From: Clostridiales bacterium
GTDB taxonomy: Bacteria > Bacillota > Clostridia > Lachnospirales > JAISYE01
Assembly (NCBI GenBank): GCA_031297485.1
Contig: JAISYE010000067.1
Location: 1 to 40,693, forward strand
Direction: 5' to 3'
Length of the DNA stretch: 40,693 nucleotides
In this document: one piece after another, positions 1-8,654 of the stretch
How positions within the stretch are numbered: position 1 is the stretch's first letter
How the letters are laid out: the number at the start of each line of letters is the position of its first letter
Notes under the pieces: generated by a model
Told to the model about the DNA's origin: nothing
Database searches by the model: none
What the model saw: the letters and a program-made list of their open reading frames with translations, nothing else
Position numbers and translations under genes: made by a program

Positions 1-1
1 T

Positions 2-853
2 ATAACCATACCATCCGGACGCGGAGGCGCAGAGATTGCCGGAAGTTCCATAATCAGAATTGTGAATTCCGGAAAACCTCTGGAGGTAAAGACCGGTTTC
101 TTTACATTCACCGCTACTACGCCAGTTATATCAGGCTGGAACGCAAAGGAAAGCTCCGTGGTTTATATTCAACTGTCGCCGGTCAGCAAAAACCCGGATA
201 ATATTTTGGTAAGCAGCCTTAGCAAAGTAAACAGCGTAAACCGTGATCTGGCCAAAAAGATTTTCACTCTGGATGTAAAAGTAGACGGCAGAACTGTCCC
301 AAGGAGCGTCCAACCCGTAAAGATGACCATCAGCACAAAGGGCTTTACGCCTGAACAGCTAGCGAACCTTACAGGAGTGTATTACAACAGCGCCCTGTCG
401 TCCTACAGGCAGCTTGGCGGCAAATTGTCCGCCGATGGGACTACCTTCAGCTTCTATACCTATGATAGCGGAAATTACGGCGTCATAGTAAGCAGCAATT
501 TATCAAAAATCAACTTTGCAATTGGAGACAAAAACTTCACAAAGAACGGCAGTTCGGTAGCCAATGACGTAGCGCCGTATATTTCTCCTGAGGGCAAGAC
601 AATGGTGCCTCTGCGCGCGATGGCGGAGTCGCTTGGCGCCATCATAGCCTGGAACGACGCGACAAAGACTATAGCAATAAGCAAGGGCAGCATTGTAACG
701 CGCCTTACCTTGGGCCAGCAGCTTCCCAATGGCATGGGAGGCCTGGAGCTTCAAAGCGGACGCACGTTTGTCCCAATAAGATATGTGGCCGAACAATTTG
801 AGGCAAACGTCGTCTGGGACGACGCAACAAATAGTGTGGATATCTATCAATAA
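2..853 (+). CDS. Secreted/cell-surface protein with C-terminal copper amine oxidase N-terminal-like (stalk) domain, 5' truncated by window edge
   Basis: Frame is open to the left edge (ITIPSGRGGAEIAGSSIIRI precedes the listed GTG start at 62). C-terminus YISPEGKTMVPLRAMAESLGAIIAWNDATKTIAISKG...FVPIRYVAEQFEANVVWDDATNSVDIYQ is the classic stalk-domain signature. Confidence 0.85.
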   Translation: MTIPSGRGGAEIAGSSIIRIVNSGKPLEVKTGFFTFTATTPVISGWNAKESSVVYIQLSPVSKNPDNILVSSLSKVNSVNRDLAKKIFTLDVKVDGRTVPRSVQPVKMTISTKGFTPEQLANLTGVYYNSALSSYRQLGGKLSADGTTFSFYTYDSGNYGVIVSSNLSKINFAIGDKNFTKNGSSVANDVAPYISPEGKTMVPLRAMAESLGAIIAWNDATKTIAISKGSIVTRLTLGQQLPNGMGGLELQSGRTFVPIRYVAEQFEANVVWDDATNSVDIYQ

Positions 854-950
854 ATTAAAATCAATTTCCCATTGTCCATCCGCGCCGCCTGGCACCTGGC
901 GCCCTGGCACACGCGCCGGAAATTCCGGCCCCAAATGGACAAAACGGCAG

Positions 951-981
951 CACCCGCCTGATTTCCCGGCGGGTGTTTTTT
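951..981 (+). terminator. Rho-independent terminator downstream of the stalk-domain protein
   Basis: cACCCGCCtgatttccCGGCGGGTgTTTTTTT: GC-rich hairpin plus T-tract. Confidence 0.8.
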
Positions 982-1137
982 TGCCCTTATTGATTAATAT
1001 TATTAGAAACGTAGGGCTGCGGACGAAACGAATATGTATTACAGCGGGCGGTAACAATACGACAATTTGAAAGACCCAAAATTTAGTCCGTGACGCGCAA
1101 AAGAACTGAAAATTCAGAACAGGGAGTCTGGGAGCGT

Positions 1138-1448
1138 AAGCGCGAACTTAAGAAAAAAACAAACAATCCCTTTTACGCCGAGCAAGCTCGTATCCTTAAA
1201 AAGGTTCTACCTGCATCAAAAGCGCTGCATTCCCCGCCCTTAAGAAGGGGTCTGCGCCGGGCAAGCTCGGCCGGGGCCGGAACATCCGGTATCGGGGATG
1301 GAATCCCCAGCGGGGTTAGGGGCCAACGAACAAACCATCGTTAGGCCCCTAACGGTGAGGTGTCCGTTGGTCTTAAGATTTTGACCTTCCCTAAGCCTTA
1401 AGCTCGCGCCAATGGGGTCTGGGCGGCGCCCCTAACGGTGCAGTGTCG
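1138..1448 (+). repeat. Composite modular palindromic repeat (family B), forward copy
   Basis: AAGCGCGAACTTAAGAAAAAAACAAACAATCCC...ACCTGCATCAAAAGCGCTGCA...CCCTTAAGAAGGGGTCTG...GCCAACGAACAAACCATCGTTAGG...CCTAACGGTG...; modules recur at 7596-7927, 15519-15735 and 23519-23718. Confidence 0.85.
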
Positions 1449-1453
1449 TTTCT

Positions 1454-2734
1454 CTATTCCATTAATTTTTCAAGCGAGGCAATCTCGACCGCTGCGCAGA
1501 ATATTTCCATGGCCAGCTTCAGTTCGTCCAGAGTAGGGTAGGTGGGCGCTATGCGTATGTTGCTGTCAAATGGGTCGCGGCCATATGGGAATGTGGCGCC
1601 GGCCGGCGTCATTGTTACGCCCGCTTCCTTGCAAAGTTGGACAATACGCTTCGCGCAGCCGTTAAGGGAATTAAAGCTGATAAAGTATCCGCCGTTAGGC
1701 TTGCTCCACCAGGCGATTTCCTTGCCTTGCAGATACCGCGTTAAAATTTCATCTACCGCGTCAAATTTCGGCTTGATGTTTTCCGCCATTTTGCGCATGT
1801 GGCCCCGTACGCCTTGCACGTCGCCGAAGAAGCGCACGTGGCGCAGCTGGTTAAGTTTGTCCGGGCCCACGGTTTGTATGTTCATTCTTTTTAAAATGTA
1901 CTGGCAGTTGGACGCGGACGAGGCTATGGCCGACACAGCCGCACCGGAAAAGCTTACTTTTGAAAAGGATGTGAATATAAGGGGCATGTGGGGGTTATTC
2001 ACTTTTTCACATTCGCGCAGAATGTTCGGTATCTTGGGGACTTCGCCGTTAAACGCGTGGACGCAGTACGCGTTGTCCCAATACAGGCGGAAATCAAAGG
2101 CTTTGGGCTGCAAGCCGGCTATGCGCATAACAGTTGCGTCGGAATAGACGCAGCCGTCGGGGTTGGAGAATATAGGCACGCAGAACATGCCTTTTATAAG
2201 CGGATCGCCTGATACCAGGGTTTCCACCATGTCCATGTCCGGCCCGTCCGCTTTCATGGGAATGGGTATCATTTCAATATGGAAATAATCGCACATGGCA
2301 AAATGTCTGTCATAGCCCGGCACCGGACATATAAACCTGATGCTGCCCTGCCTCTGCCAAGGTATGCCGTCCCGCACGCCGTGGGTCATATTGGAGGCGA
2401 TATTGTCAAACATCATGCTTAGGCTTGAATTGCCTCCTACCAGTACCTCTGTTACGTCTATATCAAGAATATCCGCAAAAATACGCTTCATTTCCATAAT
2501 GCCGTCCAGGCCGCCGTAATTGCGGCAGTCAACGCCTGTGCAGCTTGTGTAGTCGTCATGAGAAAGACAATCCAATAGCCCGCTGGATAAATCCAGCTGC
2601 TGCTTGCTGGGCTTGCCCCGCGACATGTCTAACCGCAGGCCCATCTTCTGAAACGCGTCATATTTCTTATGCAAATCGTGATATAGCTCTGTTATTTTTG
2701 CAACAGATAGCTTGTTATACGCAACTACGGACAT
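1454..2734 (-). CDS. PLP-dependent class I/II aminotransferase, MocR/AspT (type Ic aspartate aminotransferase)-like
   Basis: 426 aa; GKPSKQQLDLS, GGNSSLSMMFD, PVPGYDRHF, TSFSKVSFSGAAVSA (PLP lysine region), SNIRIAPTYP; SD (ggggag) upstream of ATG. Confidence 0.85.
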   Translation of the reverse strand: MSVVAYNKLSVAKITELYHDLHKKYDAFQKMGLRLDMSRGKPSKQQLDLSSGLLDCLSHDDYTSCTGVDCRNYGGLDGIMEMKRIFADILDIDVTEVLVGGNSSLSMMFDNIASNMTHGVRDGIPWQRQGSIRFICPVPGYDRHFAMCDYFHIEMIPIPMKADGPDMDMVETLVSGDPLIKGMFCVPIFSNPDGCVYSDATVMRIAGLQPKAFDFRLYWDNAYCVHAFNGEVPKIPNILRECEKVNNPHMPLIFTSFSKVSFSGAAVSAIASSASNCQYILKRMNIQTVGPDKLNQLRHVRFFGDVQGVRGHMRKMAENIKPKFDAVDEILTRYLQGKEIAWWSKPNGGYFISFNSLNGCAKRIVQLCKEAGVTMTPAGATFPYGRDPFDSNIRIAPTYPTLDELKLAMEIFCAAVEIASLEKLME

Positions 2735-2808
2735 AATTCTCCCCTGCCTATTTAATAGTCATCCGGGACCGCCCGCGTTATTCATACGGGTCCCTGCCAA
2801 GATGTGGT

Positions 2809-2841
2809 CGGAACGCGCCGCCCTTGTTTGTCGGGTTCTTT
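2809..2841 (-). repeat. Short/degenerate copy of palindromic repeat family A
   Basis: Reverse complement AAAGAACCCGACAAACAAGGGCGGCGCGTTCCG matches the ends of the full copies at 11571/11630. Confidence 0.7.
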
Positions 2842-2991
2842 ATTGAAACTGTTACAATAATAGCAGGATGGCGCAAAATGTCAAGAGCCGATAATTTTGA
2901 ACAGCTCCGAAAGGTAAAAATTGAGGGGATGCATATCCAAGAGGCGGGCATATATATGTTTTATATATTTACCTGTTAGTTTGACAAACTC

Positions 2992-3055
2992 AAAAAGTTA
3001 TCCACAGTTGGGACCGCACCTGTTGATTAGCCTAATACCTGCGGATAACTTTTTT
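2992..3055 (-). terminator. Putative terminator of the ydjGHI-like operon
   Basis: AAAAAGTTATCCacag...ctgcGGATAACTTTTTT inverted repeat with T-run on the minus strand, between the ydjI-like stop and the aminotransferase. Confidence 0.6.
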
Positions 3056-3131
3056 ATAAGCGGCGGGCTATAAATTTTCCTTCTTCGCTCGCCAAACCCA
3101 GCCGAGAAGGTATGGCTTCTATATAACCGCG

Positions 3132-4157
3132 CTATACTTTGGTTCCGCACTCGGCACAGAATTTTGCCTCCGGTGCCATCTTCGCGCCGCAATTCTGGCA
3201 GAACCTCGCGGTGTTAGGCTCGTTTTTAGCTCCGCACTGGCTGCAAAACTTGGCCGTTGGGCTTATAGCCGCGCCGCAGGACGCGCAGGGAATTGTCCTC
3301 GCGGGCGTTTCAGGCTGAGGCCCACCGAACATGCCGTCAACCATCCGCATCCCCGCCGCCAAGCCCATAGCGCCCTGCATGGCCGCGCCCGCCGCGCTGT
3401 TCCCGCCCTGTGCAAAAGAATCCGCCATAGCTGCGCGGGTGTACTGGTCAATATTACCAATCATGCCCGCACCCGCCGCGTTGTTGATCCGGACTTGAAC
3501 TTCATCGGGATAATTGAAGCTGCTTACGTTGAAGGCTGTAATCGTCAGGCCTGCTTTACGCATTTCGCCGTCCATATCCTGCCGCAGGCCCGCGCTGATC
3601 TCAAAAGAGTTGGCTTGCAGGTTGAACATGTCTTTGCCCTCTTTGGAAATCCACTTCATTAAGCATTGATTTAAAAGGGCCAGCACGCGCTCCTTTACGT
3701 CTTCGACGGCGAAGGTGTCCTTCACGCCCGCGATTTTTTCAATAAGCGCGAGGTAATCGGCCACCTTAAAGCTGAAAGTGCCGAAAGCCCGCACCGGCAG
3801 GCCGCCCGGAAACTGCTGGGACGGCAGTAAAATGGGTTTGGACGTGCCCCAGTTTTCCGTGAATTCCTTCGTATTCACAAACAGCACCTCGGCGCGAAGC
3901 CCGGAATTAAAGCCGAACTTGAAGCCTTTCAGCGTACTGAGAAAGGGGATAATCTGCGTTTCGATTTCGTAGCTGCCATCCTTCTCAAATATACCTTCAA
4001 TCACGCCGTTGTTCAGGAAGACAGCGTCCTGGCCCGGACGGATTATGAGCCGGGAATTTTTCTTAATCTCCCGGTTGTTCCACTTCCAGAAGATTACGTC
4101 CTGCCGGGTCTCGCTCCACTCAATAACATTGAGTAACTGACTTTGCAAAATAGGCAT
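3132..4157 (-). CDS. ydjI: SPFH-domain protein with two C-terminal zinc ribbons (YdjI-like, 'virion core protein' family)
   Basis: 341 aa; N-term ILQSQLLNVIEWSETRQDVIFWKWNNREIKKNSRLIIRPGQDAVFLNNGVIEGIFEKDGSYEIETQIIPF; C-term CASCGAAISPTAKFCSQCGAKN and CQNCGAKMAPEAKFCAECGTKV; last gene of a ydjG-ydjH-ydjI-ordered operon. Confidence 0.85.
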   Translation of the reverse strand: MPILQSQLLNVIEWSETRQDVIFWKWNNREIKKNSRLIIRPGQDAVFLNNGVIEGIFEKDGSYEIETQIIPFLSTLKGFKFGFNSGLRAEVLFVNTKEFTENWGTSKPILLPSQQFPGGLPVRAFGTFSFKVADYLALIEKIAGVKDTFAVEDVKERVLALLNQCLMKWISKEGKDMFNLQANSFEISAGLRQDMDGEMRKAGLTITAFNVSSFNYPDEVQVRINNAAGAGMIGNIDQYTRAAMADSFAQGGNSAAGAAMQGAMGLAAGMRMVDGMFGGPQPETPARTIPCASCGAAISPTAKFCSQCGAKNEPNTARFCQNCGAKMAPEAKFCAECGTKV

Positions 4158-4199
4158 ATGCTCAACTCCTTTATTGTCGCTTTGGCTTATCTAATATCA

Positions 4200-6299
4200 T
4201 TAAAAGCTTCTTTCAGAACGGCTGCTGTGACCGCTTCCACTGCTGCCGGAATGCCCGCCGCCGGATTCGGATTCGTTTTCGATCTTTCTCTTGGCCGTGT
4301 GGGTGGATATAAACCTGTCGCTGCTGTAATGCAGCGCCAAACTCTCTTCCGCCAGGTAATTGCGGGCCGGCACTTTGCGTTTCATACCATGACCATGCAG
4401 AAGACACAAAATGATGATTGTTATAAGCCCGGCGCACAGCGAGACAAGCAAGCTTAACCAAATAATAACAGGGAATCTTTCAGCCATAACCGCTTTAGGA
4501 ACCCATGAGCCAAGAGCTTTCGACGCGAGATTTACGTATTGCGTGCACACCGTTTCATAATCTCCGACGCTAACAGCGAGATTCGCCGCCGAGATTATCT
4601 CAGAATAAGCGTCATAGCCTATTTTGTCATAAGCCAGGCTGCCGTTGCGCGAAAGAAGCGCCGCCGGTTCGTCCCCCTCCACATCCGGCGGTATCCCAAC
4701 AGTCAGCAGAATAAAGCTGTCAGAAAGCCACTCGTTGTTTTCGCTTATAAACGCGTTGTCAAAGGCCCGCACGGCCTCGTAAGCCGGGTAAGGGGCTATG
4801 ACAAAGCAGAAACGTGTATGGTGCTTTTCGGACATCTCACGCATCTGCGCCGACAGTTTTCCTTTTTGCGCATCGGTCAGCTTATTGCCGTAGTCCCAAA
4901 TATAGCCTGCGGAATCCAACGCGGGCAGTTCAATATGCTCCGCCTGCCAAGAGTCCAGCTGATTACTGAGGAAACGCGCGCAGGCGGTGTACACGGAATA
5001 ATAAAAAAGCTTGTCGTTTACGTCGTAGTCATCGCCGGACAGTACGCTGTTTTCCGGGTCATAGGCGCCAAAGGGCGCTGTGACGGCGTCTCCATAGGTT
5101 TTAGAGCCGGAAATGACCAGCATATAAGCGCCGTCATATTCCGCTTTATCCTTAAAATTTTGGTTGTAAAACGCGCCCGCGAAACGCCGCAAATAATCCT
5201 TGTCAACGGATTCGTCCAGCAGGACGATAATGTAATCCACGCCGGACTTGTCAGACACGTCCCTGATTCGCTCGGACAATACGCCGTATTCCGTTTCAGT
5301 CAGTGTCCCCGCGAAATCATACAGCCGCAGCGACGGGTTCACTTCCGGCGCGTCGATGTTGTATTCCGAGCGTTTCTTTTTCACCAGCGCGGACATCTCA
5401 TCCACAAAAGTGTCCGCCGCCTTGACGTAACCGTCAGTCACAAGGTCGGGCGCAAACGCGTCAATCGCGCTAGAAATTTCGTCGTCGGATACCATCGTCC
5501 GCAATTCGCCGAAACAATCCACCGACACGCGCCGCGTCGTCATATTTATGGAGAGAACCACGCCGTCAAATACGCCGCCCTCGCCCTGGAAACTATCGTT
5601 GAAAAATTGATACGCGAAATCCTCCAGTAACACATCTTTATCCGTCGTTAAAATGAGAAAGTGTGCGCCCGTATCCACTGACACAGCGCCCAAAACGCCG
5701 TTTAGACGCTCCCTTTCCGCTTGGCTGAAAAGGCCGGCATCGTCGTACAGATTCCGTTCCCGCGTAAGAAAAGCCTGATCGGAACGCCGCCGCTCATCGG
5801 CGCTGTTTTCGGAAGGGATCAGCTTAACGTACCGGAGGTTGATTAAGTACTCTCCTTGCCCTGGTTCCATCGGCGTAAGGGACAAGGCAATATCGCCTTC
5901 CGGAATAGTAAGGCTTCCGGCGGATATTTCCTCATAAACAGACCAATTGTCGCCGGTTGGCGGCAGTGAAAGTTCGATTGCGCTTTCGCCGCCGGTTACG
6001 TATAATTTCAGTTCGGCGGAGCCGTTTCTATCATCCTGCTTGGCATATGCCAAAACAACATCGCAGGGGCCCGCCCGCCGCGATGTGAATTCAAAATAAA
6101 CCTCGCTGACGTCTTTCCAGCCGCCTATGTTGTAGGGCGGAGTATCCGGCTCTATGACCATGCCAGCCGCGCCGTCAATAATCGCGTCTTGCGCGTAGAG
6201 GGTAATTTCATCCGCTGAAGCGGGAGATTGCGACGCGAAAGCCGTAAGCGACATCAGTCCGCAGGCAATCATAACAAGGCAAACCCAACGTCTCACCAT
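4200..6299 (-). CDS. ydjH: Secreted/membrane TPM-domain protein, YdjH-like, enlarged: signal peptide, CBM6-like beta-sandwich, three TPM-like modules, TM helix, Gly/Ser/His tail
   Basis: Start taken as MVRRWVCLVMIACGLMSLTAFA (TAATG overlap with the upstream gene stop). TPM-like starts LYDDAGLFSQAERERL, LYDFAGTLTETEYGVL and WDYGNKLTDAQKGKL; C-term GGGHSGSSGSGHSSRSERSF. Confidence 0.8.
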   Translation of the reverse strand: MVRRWVCLVMIACGLMSLTAFASQSPASADEITLYAQDAIIDGAAGMVIEPDTPPYNIGGWKDVSEVYFEFTSRRAGPCDVVLAYAKQDDRNGSAELKLYVTGGESAIELSLPPTGDNWSVYEEISAGSLTIPEGDIALSLTPMEPGQGEYLINLRYVKLIPSENSADERRRSDQAFLTRERNLYDDAGLFSQAERERLNGVLGAVSVDTGAHFLILTTDKDVLLEDFAYQFFNDSFQGEGGVFDGVVLSINMTTRRVSVDCFGELRTMVSDDEISSAIDAFAPDLVTDGYVKAADTFVDEMSALVKKKRSEYNIDAPEVNPSLRLYDFAGTLTETEYGVLSERIRDVSDKSGVDYIIVLLDESVDKDYLRRFAGAFYNQNFKDKAEYDGAYMLVISGSKTYGDAVTAPFGAYDPENSVLSGDDYDVNDKLFYYSVYTACARFLSNQLDSWQAEHIELPALDSAGYIWDYGNKLTDAQKGKLSAQMREMSEKHHTRFCFVIAPYPAYEAVRAFDNAFISENNEWLSDSFILLTVGIPPDVEGDEPAALLSRNGSLAYDKIGYDAYSEIISAANLAVSVGDYETVCTQYVNLASKALGSWVPKAVMAERFPVIIWLSLLVSLCAGLITIIILCLLHGHGMKRKVPARNYLAEESLALHYSSDRFISTHTAKRKIENESESGGGHSGSSGSGHSSRSERSF

Positions 6300-7417
6300 T
6301 AACCGGCTATCCACAGCCAGACCTCCCATCCAAGAACCGCAGCCGCGAAAACAACCGCGGACAGCAACACGAACAGTACGCCTGCGCGCCGCCAGTCTAT
6401 GGGAAGCTTGCCGTCAAACTTGCCCGTCTGCCCGTTGATTGCGAACAGGAAATCCCTATGCTTGTACTGGGCCGTCAGCATCCAAACGGGAAACATCACA
6501 TATTCAGAGGACATTCTGTCAATAGAAGTGTCTCCCGAACGGAGCGTGACGGAATCATAACCTTGCATCGTGCGCAAAAGCTCATTCTGCGCGGCCAGCC
6601 TGACGCGCGCGGAAACAGCGGCGATTAAGCTATCTTGCTTCGAGGTCGGCGCTTCCGCGAAGTGGCCCAAAAGATAATTTTGAGAAAAGGGCGTCAGTTC
6701 CGACGTTTCGAATGGTTCGACAGCTTGCATGTCCTCGTCAGTGATTTTTTCGGAGGCGTCCGCGGGAACGCCGTTAAAATCCATCACACCGGCTCTGCGG
6801 GATTCATAGGTATCTGTTTTCGTATATTCGTAATTGCCGTCGCTCCATCGCCGTGTGTTGGTACATTCGGCTGTAACGCAAGCGGAGCATTGGGTGTCAA
6901 AGAGTTTGAACGGTACATAAACGCTCTTAAACCCGCTCGTTTTCACCGCCGCCTTGAAAGCGGCAGGCAGCAGGGGCTTGTTCTTCAGCTTTGACAGAAA
7001 TATTTCAGCGGCTTCAGCCGAGGTTTTCTTAAACGGTATAATACGGCTTGGCAAATCATCCCCGGAGACGAGCCTTTCAGCTATGACGACGGGATTCCGG
7101 CAGAACGTGCAGAACGCCGCCGCCAGGGTTTCGCTGCCCGCCATAACCTCCGCCCCGCAAGCCGGGCAATTGTAGGTACGTAGATGGATCGCTTGTTCCT
7201 GGGTTTCAGATTTCCTCCCAACCGAAGGGTCAGCGGTTTGCCGCGCGATTACGCTTACGGATTCCCATACGCCGTCGTTTTGTTCCTCCGGGTAAACGTT
7301 CCGCATTTGTTCCAGCGTAAACTTAGAGCCGCAATGGTCGCAGGCAAAAGCCTTTTCCGCTATATCGTAGCGTATGGCTCCGCCGCAGTTTAAGCATGAG
7401 CATAGGGTAACAGCCAT
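6299..7417 (-). CDS. ydjG: Zinc-ribbon membrane protein, YdjG-like
   Basis: 372 aa; CLNCGGAIRYDIAEKAFACDHCGSKF and CPACGAEVMAGSETLAAAFCTFCRNP ribbons; C-terminal TM GVLFVLLSAVVFAAAVLGWEVWLWIAG; stop/start overlap with the TPM gene. Confidence 0.8.
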   Translation of the reverse strand: MAVTLCSCLNCGGAIRYDIAEKAFACDHCGSKFTLEQMRNVYPEEQNDGVWESVSVIARQTADPSVGRKSETQEQAIHLRTYNCPACGAEVMAGSETLAAAFCTFCRNPVVIAERLVSGDDLPSRIIPFKKTSAEAAEIFLSKLKNKPLLPAAFKAAVKTSGFKSVYVPFKLFDTQCSACVTAECTNTRRWSDGNYEYTKTDTYESRRAGVMDFNGVPADASEKITDEDMQAVEPFETSELTPFSQNYLLGHFAEAPTSKQDSLIAAVSARVRLAAQNELLRTMQGYDSVTLRSGDTSIDRMSSEYVMFPVWMLTAQYKHRDFLFAINGQTGKFDGKLPIDWRRAGVLFVLLSAVVFAAAVLGWEVWLWIAG

Positions 7418-7478
7418 ATGTGCCGCCTCCTGTTTTCTCTATAGTAATGACGAAAGTAAGTTACCAAACTTTTTCGGA

Positions 7479-7499
7479 GATAGTCGAGCTTGCTCGACG
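7479..7499 (+). repeat. 21-bp palindromic motif (family C) GATAGTCGAGCTTGCTCGACG
   Basis: Same motif at 10308-10328 (1 mismatch), 15773-15793 and 15804-15824. Confidence 0.75.
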
Positions 7500-7595
7500 A
7501 AAAGCGTTGAAGCGTTCGCATTTCCTGTGAAAAAGTTTGTCGTTTAATTATACTCACCGAACGAATACATTTGCCAAACATGAAGGCCTTAAAAC

Positions 7596-7927
7596 CTTGG
7601 GGCTCTGCCCCAAGCCCCGCTGGGGACCTAACGATGGTTTGTTCGTTGGCCCCCAGACCCCTTCTTAAGGGCGGCGAGTGCAGCGCTTTTTGATGCAGGT
7701 ACAGCCTTTTTTAAGAAAAGGGATTATTTGTTTTTTTCTTAAGTTCGCGCTTATAGGGCTCTGCCCCATGTGTACGAGCTAAGGCTTGTGGAAGGTCAAA
7801 AGATTAAGACCAACGGACAGTTCACCGTTAGGGGCCTAACGATGGTTTGTTCGTTGGCCCCCAGACCCCTTCTTAAGGGCGGCGAGTGCAGCGCTTTTTG
7901 ATGCAGGTACAGCCTTTTTTAAGAAAA
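7596..7927 (-). repeat. Composite family B repeat with an internal 93-bp exact direct repeat (7627-7719 and 7835-7927)
   Basis: CCTAACGATGGTTTGTTCGTTGGCCCCCAGACCCCTTCTTAAGGGCGGCGAGTGCAGCGCTTTTTGATGCAGGTACAGCCTTTTTTAAGAAAA appears twice, offset 208 bp. Confidence 0.9.
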
Positions 7928-7936
7928 CGTTAACGC

Positions 7937-8146
7937 TCACTGAGTCGCTGCGGTATAGGTTGTTATCTCCACTTCGGAACCGTAGAGCGCTTCGCTTGAA
8001 CTGTCACGTTCAAAAGTAAACGCGAGGACGTGATTCTCGTCCAAGTAATTATACAAGGTTCCGCTCCAATCTTGCTCGCCGCCGGAACACGCAGTAATTG
8101 TAACGAGCATAAGAACCGCTGTCAATGCCAATATAATCTTTTTCAT
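7937..8146 (-). CDS. Small lipoprotein, possibly 3' truncated
   Basis: MKKIILALTAVLMLVTITACSGGEQDWSGTLYNYLDENHVLAFTFERDSSS... with lipobox ITAC; the stop lies 9 bp from a family B repeat. Confidence 0.55.
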   Translation of the reverse strand: MKKIILALTAVLMLVTITACSGGEQDWSGTLYNYLDENHVLAFTFERDSSSEALYGSEVEITTYTAATQ

Positions 8147-8294
8147 TTCAAACACCACGTAATATATTTTTATTTACTGCCGCATAGTTCCGGCAAATTA
8201 TCCTGCCGCTTGATACGGCAGCGGCGGATTCCGCCCCCATAGCCGTATTCCATAAAAAATATGACAGGGAAAGCGATTAAGAAAACCGCGGTGA

Positions 8295-8525
8295 TTACAA
8301 TCCAATAGCACAAATGGTAGCGGCCCAGCTTGCGGCCAGCGCGGAAGCCGCGAGGTTAATGAGTGCGCTGCCGATTCCGGTATGCGTGACGGGGCTTGTA
8401 AGAGCGCCAGCAACGCCCGACGCAATGCCCGCCGGCGCCAGCAGATGAAATGTCTGCACGTCAAGGGGTACGCCCTTCGCCGAAGTATGTGTTTCGCGTT
8501 TTTTGCGGCCACGCTTTCAGGACAT
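8295..8525 (-). pseudogene. Possible degraded small membrane protein
   Basis: GGAGGcgATG TCC TGA ... then an open frame KRGRKKRETHTSAKGVPLDVQTFHLLAPAGIASGVAGALTSPVTHTGIGSALINLAASALAASWAATICAIGL*; in-frame TGA at codon 3. Confidence 0.3.
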
Positions 8526-8654
8526 CGCCTCCAGATTCCGGATTTTCCCGCCGTCCTCAAGCCGTATGCGCTTCTGCCGCGCGGCGAAGGAGAAACCGCG
8601 CATAAGGAAGCGCCCCGAGGCCGCGATTTAAGCCTTTGCCGGGGCGCGTTTAAA

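Noticed and set aside
503-1057. 184-aa minus-strand ORF
   Set aside because: Antisense to the stalk-domain CDS and spans its terminator; no recognisable motif.
1069-1085. TTTGAAAGACCCAAAA shared with 10198-10220 (inverted)
   Set aside because: Only 16 bp shared with no extended similarity; too short to define an element from this window alone.
1090-1344. 84-aa plus-strand ORF
   Set aside because: Lies wholly in a family B repeat; the peptide reflects repeat sequence, not a gene.
4539-5630. 363-aa plus-strand ORF antisense to the TPM gene
   Set aside because: Low-complexity Arg/Val/His-rich translation with no family features; the opposite strand encodes a coherent signal-peptide/TPM protein.
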